From Rhodocyclaceae bacterium (GTDB lineage Bacteria > Pseudomonadota > Gammaproteobacteria > Burkholderiales > Rhodocyclaceae): DNA of 15,358 nucleotides. How positions within the stretch are numbered: the first letter of the stretch is position 1; each line of letters opens with the position of its first letter. The stretch is from NCBI GenBank assembly GCA_025361105.1, contig JANYAW010000136.1, forward strand, positions 1-15,358. The letters run 5' to 3'. Positions 6,277 through 12,980 of this stretch are shown one piece after another. The translations under genes were made by a program, and so were the position numbers. Under the pieces are notes generated by a model. It did not search any database. It saw nothing but the letters and a program-made list of their open reading frames with translations, and was not told the DNA's origin.

Positions 6277-8226
6277 TCAGCCAATTTTTTTCTGCAAGAA
6301 CGCGCACATATCAGCCAGGTCAACCAAGGTCGCCTCGCTGTCCGTGCGCCCCTTGTATTCCAGATTGCCGTCCTTCAATCCGCGCTCGCCGACCACCACG
6401 CGGTGTGGTACACCGATCAGTTCCCAGTCAGCGAACATGCTGCCCGCACGCTCGTCGCGGTCGTCCAACATCACGTCAATGCCAGCGGTTTGCAGTTGGT
6501 CGTGCAGCGCCATCGCGGCGTGGCGCACGGTTTCGGATTTGGCGAAATTCATCGGCACGATGACAACTGAAAACGGCGCAATCGCGGTTGGGAAAACGAT
6601 GCCACGTTCATCGTTGCCCTGCTCAATTGCCGCGCCAACAATGCGCGTCACACCGATGCCATAGCAGCCCATCTCCATCACTTGATCCTTGCCGTTCTCG
6701 TCGAGAAAAGTGCAGTTGAGTGCTTCGGCGTATTTGGTGCGTAGTTGAAAAATGTGCCCGACCTCAATGCCGCGACACAGTTGCAATGCGCCCTTGCCAT
6801 CCGGCGACGGATCGCCTTCGACGACATTGCGAATGTCGGCAATTTCGTTTGGTATCGGTAAGTCACGGCCGAAGTTCACCCCGGTCAGGTGGAAACCTTC
6901 GTCGTTCGCGCCGCAGACAAAATTGCGCATTACGGCTACCGAGCGGTCGACAACTACCCGAATAGGTGGTGTACGACGGAGTGTGTTAATAAGACCTTCT
7001 TCAGCGTAAGTTGTTGGCAAGGGCGATTTGGGTTGAGCAGAATTTATCAGCCCGTTCATGCTAGATTCGGTTGGGATTGGCGTTTCGCGTGGAGGCGTGT
7101 TTATCAACCCACGTGCCTTTATTTCATTGGAAACTGGCGACCGGTATTGCAGCGTATTAATTAGACCATTCGAACTACTTGTGTCTGATTTTTCGCGAAT
7201 CCCGACAGGCCCAATGTAACCCGGCTTGCTGCCTAGCACGGCGACGATTTCATCTTCCCGCGCGAAACGAAATTCGCCAAGGTGCTTTTGCGTTTTGATT
7301 TCGTTCAAGCTGTGATCGCCGCGCAGTAATAGCAGATTGAACTCACCGGGATTGTCTTCCCCTTGCGTCACCAGCGCGATGCATTTTACCGTTTGGGTGA
7401 GTGGCAATTTCAAAAACTCCGCGACATCTTCGCAGCGTGCCTTGCCCGGCGTTGCCACTTTTTGCATTGCCGCCAAGGGCGTGTCGCCAGCACCAACTGG
7501 CAGTGGTGTAAGTGCCTCGGCCAATTCCACATTCGCCGCGTAATCGGAATCGGGGCAGTAAGCCAAACCATCTTCACCCGAATCGGCCAGCACATGAAAC
7601 TCGTGCGAACCGGTGCCGCCGATGGCTCCGGTATCGGCGGCAACCGCCCGAAACTTGAGACCGAGGCGCGTGAAAATCCGCGTATAGGTTTCATACATCA
7701 CCTGATATTCGCGACGCAAGTCCTCAAACGAGGTATGAAATGAATAGCCATCCTTCATCAAAAATTCACGACCACGCATCACGCCGAAGCGCGGCCGAAT
7801 CTCATCGCGGAACTTGGTTTGGATTTGATAAAAATGCCGTGGCAACTGACGATAGCTTTTCACTTCACGTCTCACCACATCGGTAATCACTTCTTCATGA
7901 GTCGGGCCGATGACAAATTCGCGCTGATGCCTATCTTTCAAGCGCAACAACTCCGGGCCATATTTCGGACCACGTCCGGATTCTTCCCACAACTCAAACG
8001 GCTGCACCGCCGGCATCAACATTTCCATCGCGCCAGCACGATTCATTTCTTCGCGAATGATGTTCTCCACCTTGCGTAGCACGCGCAATCCCAGCGGCAT
8101 CCAGGTATAAATTCCGCCGGCCAGGCGACGAATCAAACCGGCACGCAGCATCAATTGATGGCTGATGATTTCGGCATCCGAGGGCGCTTCCTTGAGCGTG
8201 TTGATGAAGAATTGACTGGCGCGCAT
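6277..8226 (-). CDS. proS: Prolyl-tRNA synthetase with an in-frame repeat insertion
   Basis: This bacterial-type class II synthetase charges tRNA-Pro in the cytoplasm. Start 8226 is set by the conserved opening MRASQFFINTLKEAPSDAE; the frame runs on to 8379 but the extra 51 residues overlap the rppH leader and are not family-like. Motif 2 is in FRDEIRPRFGVMRGREFLM, motif 3 in GCYGIGVTRIVGAAIEQ, and the editing (INS) domain lies between them. The protein has 649 residues against 572 in E. coli. The excess is an insertion at about residues 343-421 after KPGYIGPVG: four 19-residue units with the core GLIN(T/S), ending just before VVVDRSVAVMRNFVCGAN. A 27-bp repeat copy encodes PVGAGDTPL (242-250) near the start of the editing domain. 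All catalytic motifs are intact, so the enzyme is probably functional and essential. Confidence 0.97.
   Translation of the reverse strand: MRASQFFINTLKEAPSDAEIISHQLMLRAGLIRRLAGGIYTWMPLGLRVLRKVENIIREEMNRAGAMEMLMPAVQPFELWEESGRGPKYGPELLRLKDRHQREFVIGPTHEEVITDVVRREVKSYRQLPRHFYQIQTKFRDEIRPRFGVMRGREFLMKDGYSFHTSFEDLRREYQVMYETYTRIFTRLGLKFRAVAADTGAIGGTGSHEFHVLADSGEDGLAYCPDSDYAANVELAEALTPLPVGAGDTPLAAMQKVATPGKARCEDVAEFLKLPLTQTVKCIALVTQGEDNPGEFNLLLLRGDHSLNEIKTQKHLGEFRFAREDEIVAVLGSKPGYIGPVGIREKSDTSSSNGLINTLQYRSPVSNEIKARGLINTPPRETPIPTESSMNGLINSAQPKSPLPTTYAEEGLINTLRRTPPIRVVVDRSVAVMRNFVCGANDEGFHLTGVNFGRDLPIPNEIADIRNVVEGDPSPDGKGALQLCRGIEVGHIFQLRTKYAEALNCTFLDENGKDQVMEMGCYGIGVTRIVGAAIEQGNDERGIVFPTAIAPFSVVIVPMNFAKSETVRHAAMALHDQLQTAGIDVMLDDRDERAGSMFADWELIGVPHRVVVGERGLKDGNLEYKGRTDSEATLVDLADMCAFLQKKIG
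6964..7191 (-). repeat. Four tandem 57-bp degenerate repeats inserted in proS
   Basis: Four units with an exact 57-bp period are marked by the core codons for GLIN(T/S), whose glycine codons start (minus strand) at 7167, 7110, 7053 and 6996. In protein terms they are residues 346-364, 365-383, 384-402 and 403-421. Each unit is hydrophilic, has G-L-I-N-T/S at unit positions 9-13 and ends in Pro. DNA similarity outside the core is low, so the units are diverged yet all open. The 5-bp sequence CGAAT flanks the insert at 6959-6963 and 7196-7200 (both encode Ile-Arg), a possible target-site duplication. Confidence 0.85.
7475..7501 (+). repeat. Dispersed 27-bp repeat, copy 4
   Basis: The plus strand has GGCGTGTCGCCA followed by core GCACCAACTGGC, with 24 of 27 positions matching copy 3. 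It is antisense within proS and is read as PVGAGDTPL in the linker leading into the editing domain. It is separate from the 57-bp array, about 280 bp away, and in the opposite orientation to the related motif found there. Confidence 0.85.
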
Positions 8227-8258
8227 GACGGTCTTGAAGGTAGAAATTGAATCGCACA

Positions 8259-8286
8259 ATTTTAACTTGCCCGACCCTTGTTTGAA
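8259..8286 (-). promoter_or_regulatory. proS: Possible proS promoter
   Basis: On the minus strand TTCAAA and TAAAAT are separated by 16 bp and lie 33 bp or more upstream of the proS start codon. The fit to a sigma-70 promoter is only moderate. The -35-like element abuts the 11-bp tandem repeats. Inference only. Confidence 0.3.
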
Positions 8287-8287
8287 C

Positions 8288-8320
8288 TGCGATTGAGCTG
8301 CGATTGAGCTGCGATTGAGC
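8288..8320. repeat. Three perfect tandem copies of an 11-bp repeat
   Basis: TGCGATTGAGC occurs three times without mismatch (8288-8298, 8299-8309, 8310-8320), preceded by a partial unit (TTGAAC). It lies in the 151-bp divergent spacer between proS and rppH. The 11-bp period is close to one helical turn, so a protein bound to each copy would face the same side. Each unit contains TTGAGC, resembling a -35 box. It could be a regulator-binding array or simply slippage-prone sequence. Confidence 0.85.
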
Positions 8321-8377
8321 TTTCCAGTCGCGCCCGAATGTGAAACAATAGACGCAACTAATTTTTGGATTTGCATC

Positions 8378-8911
8378 ATGCTTGATCGTGAAGGCTATCG
8401 CCCTAACGTCGGCATCATCCTCGCCAACAGTCGTAACGAAGTTTTTTGGGGTAAACGGATCCGCGAACATTCATGGCAGTTTCCGCAAGGTGGCATTAAT
8501 CGGGGCGAATCGCCTGAGCAAGCCATGTATCGTGAGTTGTTTGAGGAAGTTGGACTTTTACCCGAGCATGTGCGGATCATCGGCCGCACCCGCGACTGGT
8601 TGCGCTATGAGGTGCCAACGCACTGGGTGCGCCGTGAGTGGCGCAACAGTTACAAAGGCCAGAAACAAATCTGGTATCTGCTGCGTATGGTCGGGCGTGA
8701 CACCGACGTGTCCTTGCGTGCCAGCTCCCATCCCGAATTTGATGCCTGGCGCTGGAGCAGTTATTGGATTCCGCTCGATTCCGTGATTACATTCAAGCGC
8801 GGTGTTTATGAAGCAGCCTTGTCGGAATTAGCGCGGCTGCTTTTCGCCAGTCCCGAAGAGCAAATTCGGTTGTGGATGGCGCAATTTAGTGGTTTAGGCG
8901 GTGAGCGATGA
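8378..8911 (+). CDS. rppH: RNA 5'-pyrophosphohydrolase (Nudix)
   Basis: This 177-residue Nudix hydrolase removes pyrophosphate from triphosphorylated RNA 5' ends and so primes mRNA for RNase E decay. The N-terminus MLDREGYRPNVGIILAN is the standard RppH opening, which fixes the start at 8378 over an upstream TTG at 8315. The complete Nudix box lies at residues 38-60 (G38, E44, R52, E53, E56, E57, G59) within WQFPQGGINRGESPEQA and the following residues. The RppH-typical YKGQKQIWYLL and HPEFDAWRW segments follow. No strong ribosome-binding site is visible, and the leader contains the 11-bp repeats. The stop overlaps the start of the CNP1-like gene (ATGA), so the two are translationally coupled. 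Confidence 0.96.
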   Translation: MLDREGYRPNVGIILANSRNEVFWGKRIREHSWQFPQGGINRGESPEQAMYRELFEEVGLLPEHVRIIGRTRDWLRYEVPTHWVRREWRNSYKGQKQIWYLLRMVGRDTDVSLRASSHPEFDAWRWSSYWIPLDSVITFKRGVYEAALSELARLLFASPEEQIRLWMAQFSGLGGER

Positions 8912-9438
8912 AAACTTTTTATCTGGCCGTTGGGTTGTTGATGAGCTTCACAGGCGCGGCGTATGCAGGTGACGGCGAAGGCCGCACAAGCTACGCCGGT
9001 GTATTCGAAGCCGATAAACCGTGGCAAGAAGCGGAGACCGATTTGCCTGCTGCACCGCTCGCCGCCACTCTGCGTGAGATTTATGTCAGCGCGGTAGCGA
9101 CGAATCATTATTTTGTCGATAGTGCCACGCTGACCGTCGGCATCGACAAAGTTGTGCGCTATGTGTTGGTGGTTGAAACGTCCGGCGGTGCGCGCAATGT
9201 CAGTTTCGAAGGCATACATTGCGACGGTGGAAAATGGAAACTCTACGCCACCGGCCATCCCGACGGCACCTGGGTTCGAGCGCGGGTCAGTGAATGGCGT
9301 GAGATCGAAAACAAGCCGGTGAATCGTCATCACGCAGCCCTCTCACGGGATTATTTTTGCCCGACTGGCGGACCGATACGCGATGCCAACGAGGGCCGCC
9401 GTGCACTCAAGCTTGGTAAGCATCCCGACGCGAATTGA
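8908..9438 (+). CDS. CNP1-like family exported protein
   Basis: This 176-residue protein has a clear signal peptide (MKTFYLAVGLLMSFTGAAYA, predicted cleavage after Ala20). Its mature part resembles the CNP1-like family, known mainly from Betaproteobacteria and of unknown function. Recognisable segments are WQEAETDLPAAP, VRYVLVVETSGGARNVSFEG, HCDGGKWKLYA, WREIENKPVNRHHAALSRDYF and the nearby cysteines in HCDGG and FCPTGG, which could form a periplasmic disulphide. It overlaps rppH by 4 bp and stops 4 bp before coq7, so it is the middle gene of a tight three-gene unit. Proximity to rppH is a familiar arrangement in this class but gives no functional clue. Confidence 0.85.
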   Translation: MKTFYLAVGLLMSFTGAAYAGDGEGRTSYAGVFEADKPWQEAETDLPAAPLAATLREIYVSAVATNHYFVDSATLTVGIDKVVRYVLVVETSGGARNVSFEGIHCDGGKWKLYATGHPDGTWVRARVSEWREIENKPVNRHHAALSRDYFCPTGGPIRDANEGRRALKLGKHPDAN

Positions 9439-9442
9439 GGCC

Positions 9443-10063
9443 ATGTTCGACAAACTTATCGTAGAGTTCGATAAAGCGCTGCGCACCGTGTTTGCCAATG
9501 CGCCCACACGGCGGGCGATGCCTGGCGAGTCGACGATTGAGGCCGCAATGACCGATGCCGAGCGCGCGCATGCCGCTGCGCTGATGCGCGTCAATCATTG
9601 TGGCGAAATTTGCGCACAGGCTTTGTATCAAGGCCAGGCGCTGACTTCAAAAAATCCCGATGTGCGGCACGCGATGGAATATGCGGCATGGCAAGAGACC
9701 GAGCATTTGAACTGGACCGAGCGCCGTATCAATGAGCTTGGTGGACGCACCAGCGTGCTCAATCCTTTGTGGTATTCGGGATCGCTGGCGATTGGAATCC
9801 TGGCCGGAAAATTCGGTGATCGCTGGAATCTGGGTTTTTTAGCCGAGACCGAGCGTCAGGTCGAAGCGCATTTACAAGCGCACCTTGAGCGCTTGCCTGC
9901 GCAAGATATGCGCTCGCGTGAAGTCGTGGCGCAGATGAAGGTCGACGAAATGGCGCATGCCGAATCGGCAATTGAACACGGCGGCGTGGCCCTGCCATTG
10001 CCGGTTCGACAAGCGATGCAATGGTCATCAAAAATTATGACCAATACGGCGTATTACCTGTAA
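9443..10063 (+). CDS. coq7: Ubiquinone biosynthesis hydroxylase Coq7 (2-polyprenyl-3-methyl-6-methoxy-1,4-benzoquinol monooxygenase)
   Basis: This 206-residue di-iron carboxylate protein carries out the last hydroxylation of the ubiquinone ring, an alternative to the flavin enzyme UbiF. The start MFDKLIVEFDKALRTVF is the common bacterial Coq7 opening; ATG 9443 lies 4 bp after the upstream stop. The iron ligands are visible in the family pattern: E55 (GEICAQALYQGQAL), E85 and H88 (ETEH), E137 (AETERQVEAHL), E169 and H172 (DEMAH). The enzyme works on a membrane-bound substrate and is expected to sit on the inner membrane through its hydrophobic helices. It indicates an oxygen-using organism making ubiquinone. 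Its stop is one base from the stop of the convergent OsmC-like gene. Confidence 0.95.
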   Translation: MFDKLIVEFDKALRTVFANAPTRRAMPGESTIEAAMTDAERAHAAALMRVNHCGEICAQALYQGQALTSKNPDVRHAMEYAAWQETEHLNWTERRINELGGRTSVLNPLWYSGSLAIGILAGKFGDRWNLGFLAETERQVEAHLQAHLERLPAQDMRSREVVAQMKVDEMAHAESAIEHGGVALPLPVRQAMQWSSKIMTNTAYYL

Positions 10064-10064
10064 A

Positions 10065-10484
10065 TCAGTCCGCAACCAGCTCAAAGCTATGGCTGATGGT
10101 CGCCGTTTTACCGAGCATCAGAGAAGCCGAACAATATTTCTCGGCGGATAGCTTGATAGCTTTTTCGACCACTTCGGATTTGAGATTTTTACCATGCACG
10201 ATGAAGTGCATATTGATTTTGGTGAACACTTTCGGGTCTGTCTCTGCGCGCTCTGAGGTGAGCTTGACGACGCAATCGGTCACCGTATGCCGCCCACGTT
10301 TCAAAATCAAAACCACGTCATAGGCCGTACAGCCGCCAGTGCCGGCCAGCAATAATTCCATCGGTCGCGGTGCGAGATTTCGCCCGCCACCGTCAGGCGC
10401 ACCGTCCATCGCCAGAATGTGGCCGCTACCGGTTTCGGCGATGAAGCTCATTCCATCACCATGCCAACGTATTGTGGTTTCCAT
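10065..10484 (-). CDS. OsmC-family protein
   Basis: This 139-residue protein of the OsmC/Ohr superfamily has both redox cysteines: C52 in LLLAGTGGCTAYDVV and C118 in AEKYCSASLMLG. Members reduce organic or fatty-acid hydroperoxides; the sequence looks closer to the YhfA-like branch than to classical OsmC or Ohr, and substrates of that branch are not well defined. The start is supported by CAGGAG 8 bases upstream of ATG 10484. It is divergent from yqeY with a 105-bp spacer and convergent with coq7. It occupies the place upstream of yqeY where rpsU is often found in related genomes. Confidence 0.93.
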   Translation of the reverse strand: METTIRWHGDGMSFIAETGSGHILAMDGAPDGGGRNLAPRPMELLLAGTGGCTAYDVVLILKRGRHTVTDCVVKLTSERAETDPKVFTKINMHFIVHGKNLKSEVVEKAIKLSAEKYCSASLMLGKTATISHSFELVAD

Positions 10485-10589
10485 ATCTGCACTCCTGAAT
10501 TTACTTGAGCCATTTTAAGTGGCACGCACTGCGGGTAAACTGCTGCATCGAGCGAACATTTTTGCTTGAATATCACAAGGCACAACATC

Positions 10590-11039
10590 ATGACATTGAA
10601 GTCGCGCATTACCGAAGACATGAAAACCGCATTGAAAGCCGGCGAGAAGACGCGACTGGGCGCGCTGCGCTTATTGCTCTCGGCTTGCAAGCAAATTGAA
10701 GTTGATCAACGTATCGAACTGGACGATGCAGCTGTTGTCGCCATCATCGAAAAAATGCTCAAGCAGCGCAAGGATTCGATTACGCAATTTGAAGCGGCCA
10801 AGCGCATGGATTTGGCGGACGCGGAAAAATTTGAAGTCAGCGTGTTGAGCGCGTATATGCCAAAGGGATTATCGAGCGAGGAAATCGCCGCGCTGTTGGA
10901 GGCGGCCTTGGTAGAAACCGGCGCGAAAGGGTCGGCCGATATGGGCAAGCTGATGGCCGCGCTGAAGCCCCGCGTGGCCGGGCGCGCGGACATGGGTGAA
11001 TTGTCCAAGCTTATCAAGGTGCGGTTGGCTTCTGTTTGA
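10590..11039 (+). CDS. yqeY: GatB/YqeY domain protein
   Basis: This 149-residue all-helical protein starts MTLKSRITEDMKTALKAGEK and has the YqeY hallmarks LGALRLLLSACKQ, MLKQRKDSITQFEAAKR, LSAYMPKGLS and MGKLMAALKPRVAGRADM. The family resembles the tRNA-interacting tail domain of GatB, and its exact role is unclear. The gene commonly lies between rpsU and dnaG, as part of the macromolecular-synthesis operon. ATG 10590 is preceded by AAGG at 10577-10580 (9-base spacing) and is preferred to the in-frame TTG at 10566. No rpsU is present in the short upstream spacer. The TGA stop overlaps the first bases of a dispersed repeat copy. Confidence 0.95.
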   Translation: MTLKSRITEDMKTALKAGEKTRLGALRLLLSACKQIEVDQRIELDDAAVVAIIEKMLKQRKDSITQFEAAKRMDLADAEKFEVSVLSAYMPKGLSSEEIAALLEAALVETGAKGSADMGKLMAALKPRVAGRADMGELSKLIKVRLASV

Positions 11040-11064
11040 CGGCGTGTCATCAGCATCAACTGGC
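11038..11064 (+). repeat. Dispersed 27-bp repeat, copy 5 (intergenic)
   Basis: The plus strand has GGCGTGTCATCA followed by core GCATCAACTGGC, with 23 of 27 positions matching copy 3. The following bases (CGAATTG) also resemble those after copy 3 (CGAGTTG). It is the only copy outside a reading frame, filling most of the 39-bp yqeY-dnaG spacer, overlapping the yqeY stop and ending 14 bp before the dnaG start. Confidence 0.85.
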
Positions 11065-11078
11065 GAATTGCCTAAGCA

Positions 11079-12866
11079 ATGATTCCCGATAGCTTCATCC
11101 AGGAATTGCTTGGCCGCGTCGACATTTGCGACGTGGTTGAACGCTATGTGCCACTGAAAAAAGCCGGTGCGAATTTCAGCGCTTGCTGCCCGTTTCATTC
11201 TGAGAAAACACCCTCATTCACCGTCAGTCCGTCCAAGCAGTTTTATCATTGCTTTGGCTGCGGCGCGCACGGCACGGCGATTGGGTTTTTGATGCAGCAT
11301 GCCGGTGTTGGATTCATTGATGCGGTGCAGGATTTGGCGACGTCGGTGGGGCTCAAAGTGCCACAAGAAGAGTGGCACGCGCAAGTGCAGGAAAAGCGCG
11401 AGCGGGTTGCGCCACTAACCGAGCTAATGGCCAGCGCGATGAATTATTACCGCGAGCAATTACGCGTTTCACCAACAGCGGTGGCGTACTTGAAGCAACG
11501 TGGTTTGACCGGCGAAATCGCCGCCAAATTCGGCCTCGGTTATGCACCCGACGGTTGGCAAAATTTGCAGCGGATTTTTCCGGATTACAACAATCCGGCG
11601 TTGGTCGAATGCGGCTTGGTGATCGTCAACGAACAAGGTCGGCGCTACGACAGGTTCCGTGATCGCGTGATGTTCCCGATTCTGGATGGACGCGGCAATG
11701 TGATTGGTTTTGGCGGTCGTGTGATGGGCAATGATGAGCCGAAATATTTGAACTCGCCCGAGACCCCCTTGTTCATCAAAGGCAGTGAGTTATACGGCCT
11801 GCCTCAAGCCCGCAAAGCCATTCGTGACGAAGACACCGTGCTGGTGGTCGAGGGCTACATGGATGTGGTCGGCCTCGCGCAATGGGACGTGGAAAATGTT
11901 GTGGCGACTTTGGGCACGGCGGCCACCGAAAGCAATGTACAAAAATTGCTGAAACAAGCCAGTCGCGTGGTGTTTTGTTTCGACCGCGATGCAGCGGGAG
12001 ACCGCGCCGCGTGGCGCGCGATGGAGGTCAGCTTGAGTTTTTTGGCCGACAACAAAGTGGTCGAAATTCTGCAAATGCCAGGCAATCAAGACCCCGACGA
12101 ATTTATCCGCAAACATGGCAAGGACGCGTTTGTGAATCACACGCGGAACGCGACGCGGTTGAGTGAATTCTTGTTGCGCGAACTGAGCAAGCAAGCCAAC
12201 ACCAACACCATCGAAGGCCGCGCCTTGTTGGTACATCTGGCGAAACCACTGTTGCAGAAAATTTCCGCGCCGATATTGCGTGTCCAACTGACCAAAGAAA
12301 TCGCCAAGCTGGCGCAGCTTTCGCAAGCCGAAGTCGAAGCCAAATGCGAGCTTAAACCGCTGGCGCGTTGGGGCGCCGCTCCCCCACGTTCTGTGCGACG
12401 ACCCACTGCCCGCTCAGTTGAATATCAGTTGTTGAAAGTGCTGGTGCGCACGCCTGTGCTAGCCGCGCGATTGCCGCATGGCTTGATTGATATTGATTTG
12501 CCCGAAGGCGCGGCACTGCAAGCAATCGCTGATGCCATCGAACATGGTTTGCAACTTGGCAATGGCCTAGCCATGGTGATGGAATATTTTCGTGGTTCGG
12601 CGCATGAATCGGTGTTGTCTTCGATGGCCGAGGCTTTGCTCGAAGCCGACGACGACCACAGTCAGGACGAGGCCGCTTTTGTGGCAACTGTCAGCCATTT
12701 GCAAAATGCGGCGTTGAATCGCGAAATCTCGGCGCTGGTTGAACGTGCGCGGCATGGATTGAATCCCGAGGAGCGCAGACAACTCTCCGAATTGTTGGCC
12801 AAAAAAGCCGCCATTTCTGCCGCCGCTGCTACTGCCACCGCTGGTGTTGGTGGGTCTCTGGTATAA
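11079..12866 (+). CDS. dnaG: DNA primase
   Basis: This 595-residue replicative primase lays down RNA primers at the fork with the DnaB helicase. The N-terminal CHC2 zinc ribbon has C37, H40, C58 and C61 (CPFHSEKTPSF, YHCFGCGAHGTAIGF). The central RNA-polymerase/TOPRIM domain has VVEGYMD (about 257-262), LGTAATESN and FDRDAAGDRAAWRA (about 300-312). The C-terminal part from about 440 is the DnaB-interacting region and ends in an Ala-rich tail. Length is normal. MIPDSFIQELLGRVDI is the usual start, but no good ribosome-binding site precedes ATG 11079; most of the leader is a dispersed repeat copy. Reinitiation after yqeY is a likely means of translation. The stop codon lies inside a promoter-like TATAAT. 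Confidence 0.97.
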   Translation: MIPDSFIQELLGRVDICDVVERYVPLKKAGANFSACCPFHSEKTPSFTVSPSKQFYHCFGCGAHGTAIGFLMQHAGVGFIDAVQDLATSVGLKVPQEEWHAQVQEKRERVAPLTELMASAMNYYREQLRVSPTAVAYLKQRGLTGEIAAKFGLGYAPDGWQNLQRIFPDYNNPALVECGLVIVNEQGRRYDRFRDRVMFPILDGRGNVIGFGGRVMGNDEPKYLNSPETPLFIKGSELYGLPQARKAIRDEDTVLVVEGYMDVVGLAQWDVENVVATLGTAATESNVQKLLKQASRVVFCFDRDAAGDRAAWRAMEVSLSFLADNKVVEILQMPGNQDPDEFIRKHGKDAFVNHTRNATRLSEFLLRELSKQANTNTIEGRALLVHLAKPLLQKISAPILRVQLTKEIAKLAQLSQAEVEAKCELKPLARWGAAPPRSVRRPTARSVEYQLLKVLVRTPVLAARLPHGLIDIDLPEGAALQAIADAIEHGLQLGNGLAMVMEYFRGSAHESVLSSMAEALLEADDDHSQDEAAFVATVSHLQNAALNREISALVERARHGLNPEERRQLSELLAKKAAISAAAATATAGVGGSLV

Positions 12867-12867
12867 T
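12859..12867 (+). promoter_or_regulatory. rpoD: Extended -10 promoter candidate for rpoD
   Basis: TGG-TATAAT is a perfect extended -10 element. It overlaps the last codons and TAA stop of dnaG and lies 114 bp upstream of the rpoD start. No good -35 box lies at 17 bp, which extended -10 promoters can do without. An internal promoter for rpoD is known in other macromolecular-synthesis operons. Inference from sequence only. Confidence 0.45.
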
Positions 12868-12980
12868 TTCTGGCTCCGCTCCATGACCATTTCGTGCAGA
12901 TGTCTCATCGCAAATCTGCGTCGAATAATGCGTAGCGCTTTCGCTGCAACTCACGCCGCAATCCACGCCGAAGGATGACC

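Noticed and set aside
6964..7191. CRISPR-like array from regular 57-bp periodicity
   Set aside because: The units are diverged throughout and lack identical repeats with unique spacers, are in frame within proS, and no cas gene is nearby.
8227..8379. N-terminal extension of ProRS from an upstream start at 8379
   Set aside because: The added 51 residues are low-complexity, derive partly from the 11-bp tandem repeats, overlap the rppH leader, and are not family-like; MRASQFF at 8226 matches the conserved start.
82..11064. The 27-bp repeat as a conserved hairpin or terminator
   Set aside because: Copies 3 and 4 can form GGCG-TGT-CGCC, and copy 3 a second stem with its flank, but copies 1, 2 and 5 break these pairings, so a shared RNA structure is not supported by the substitutions.
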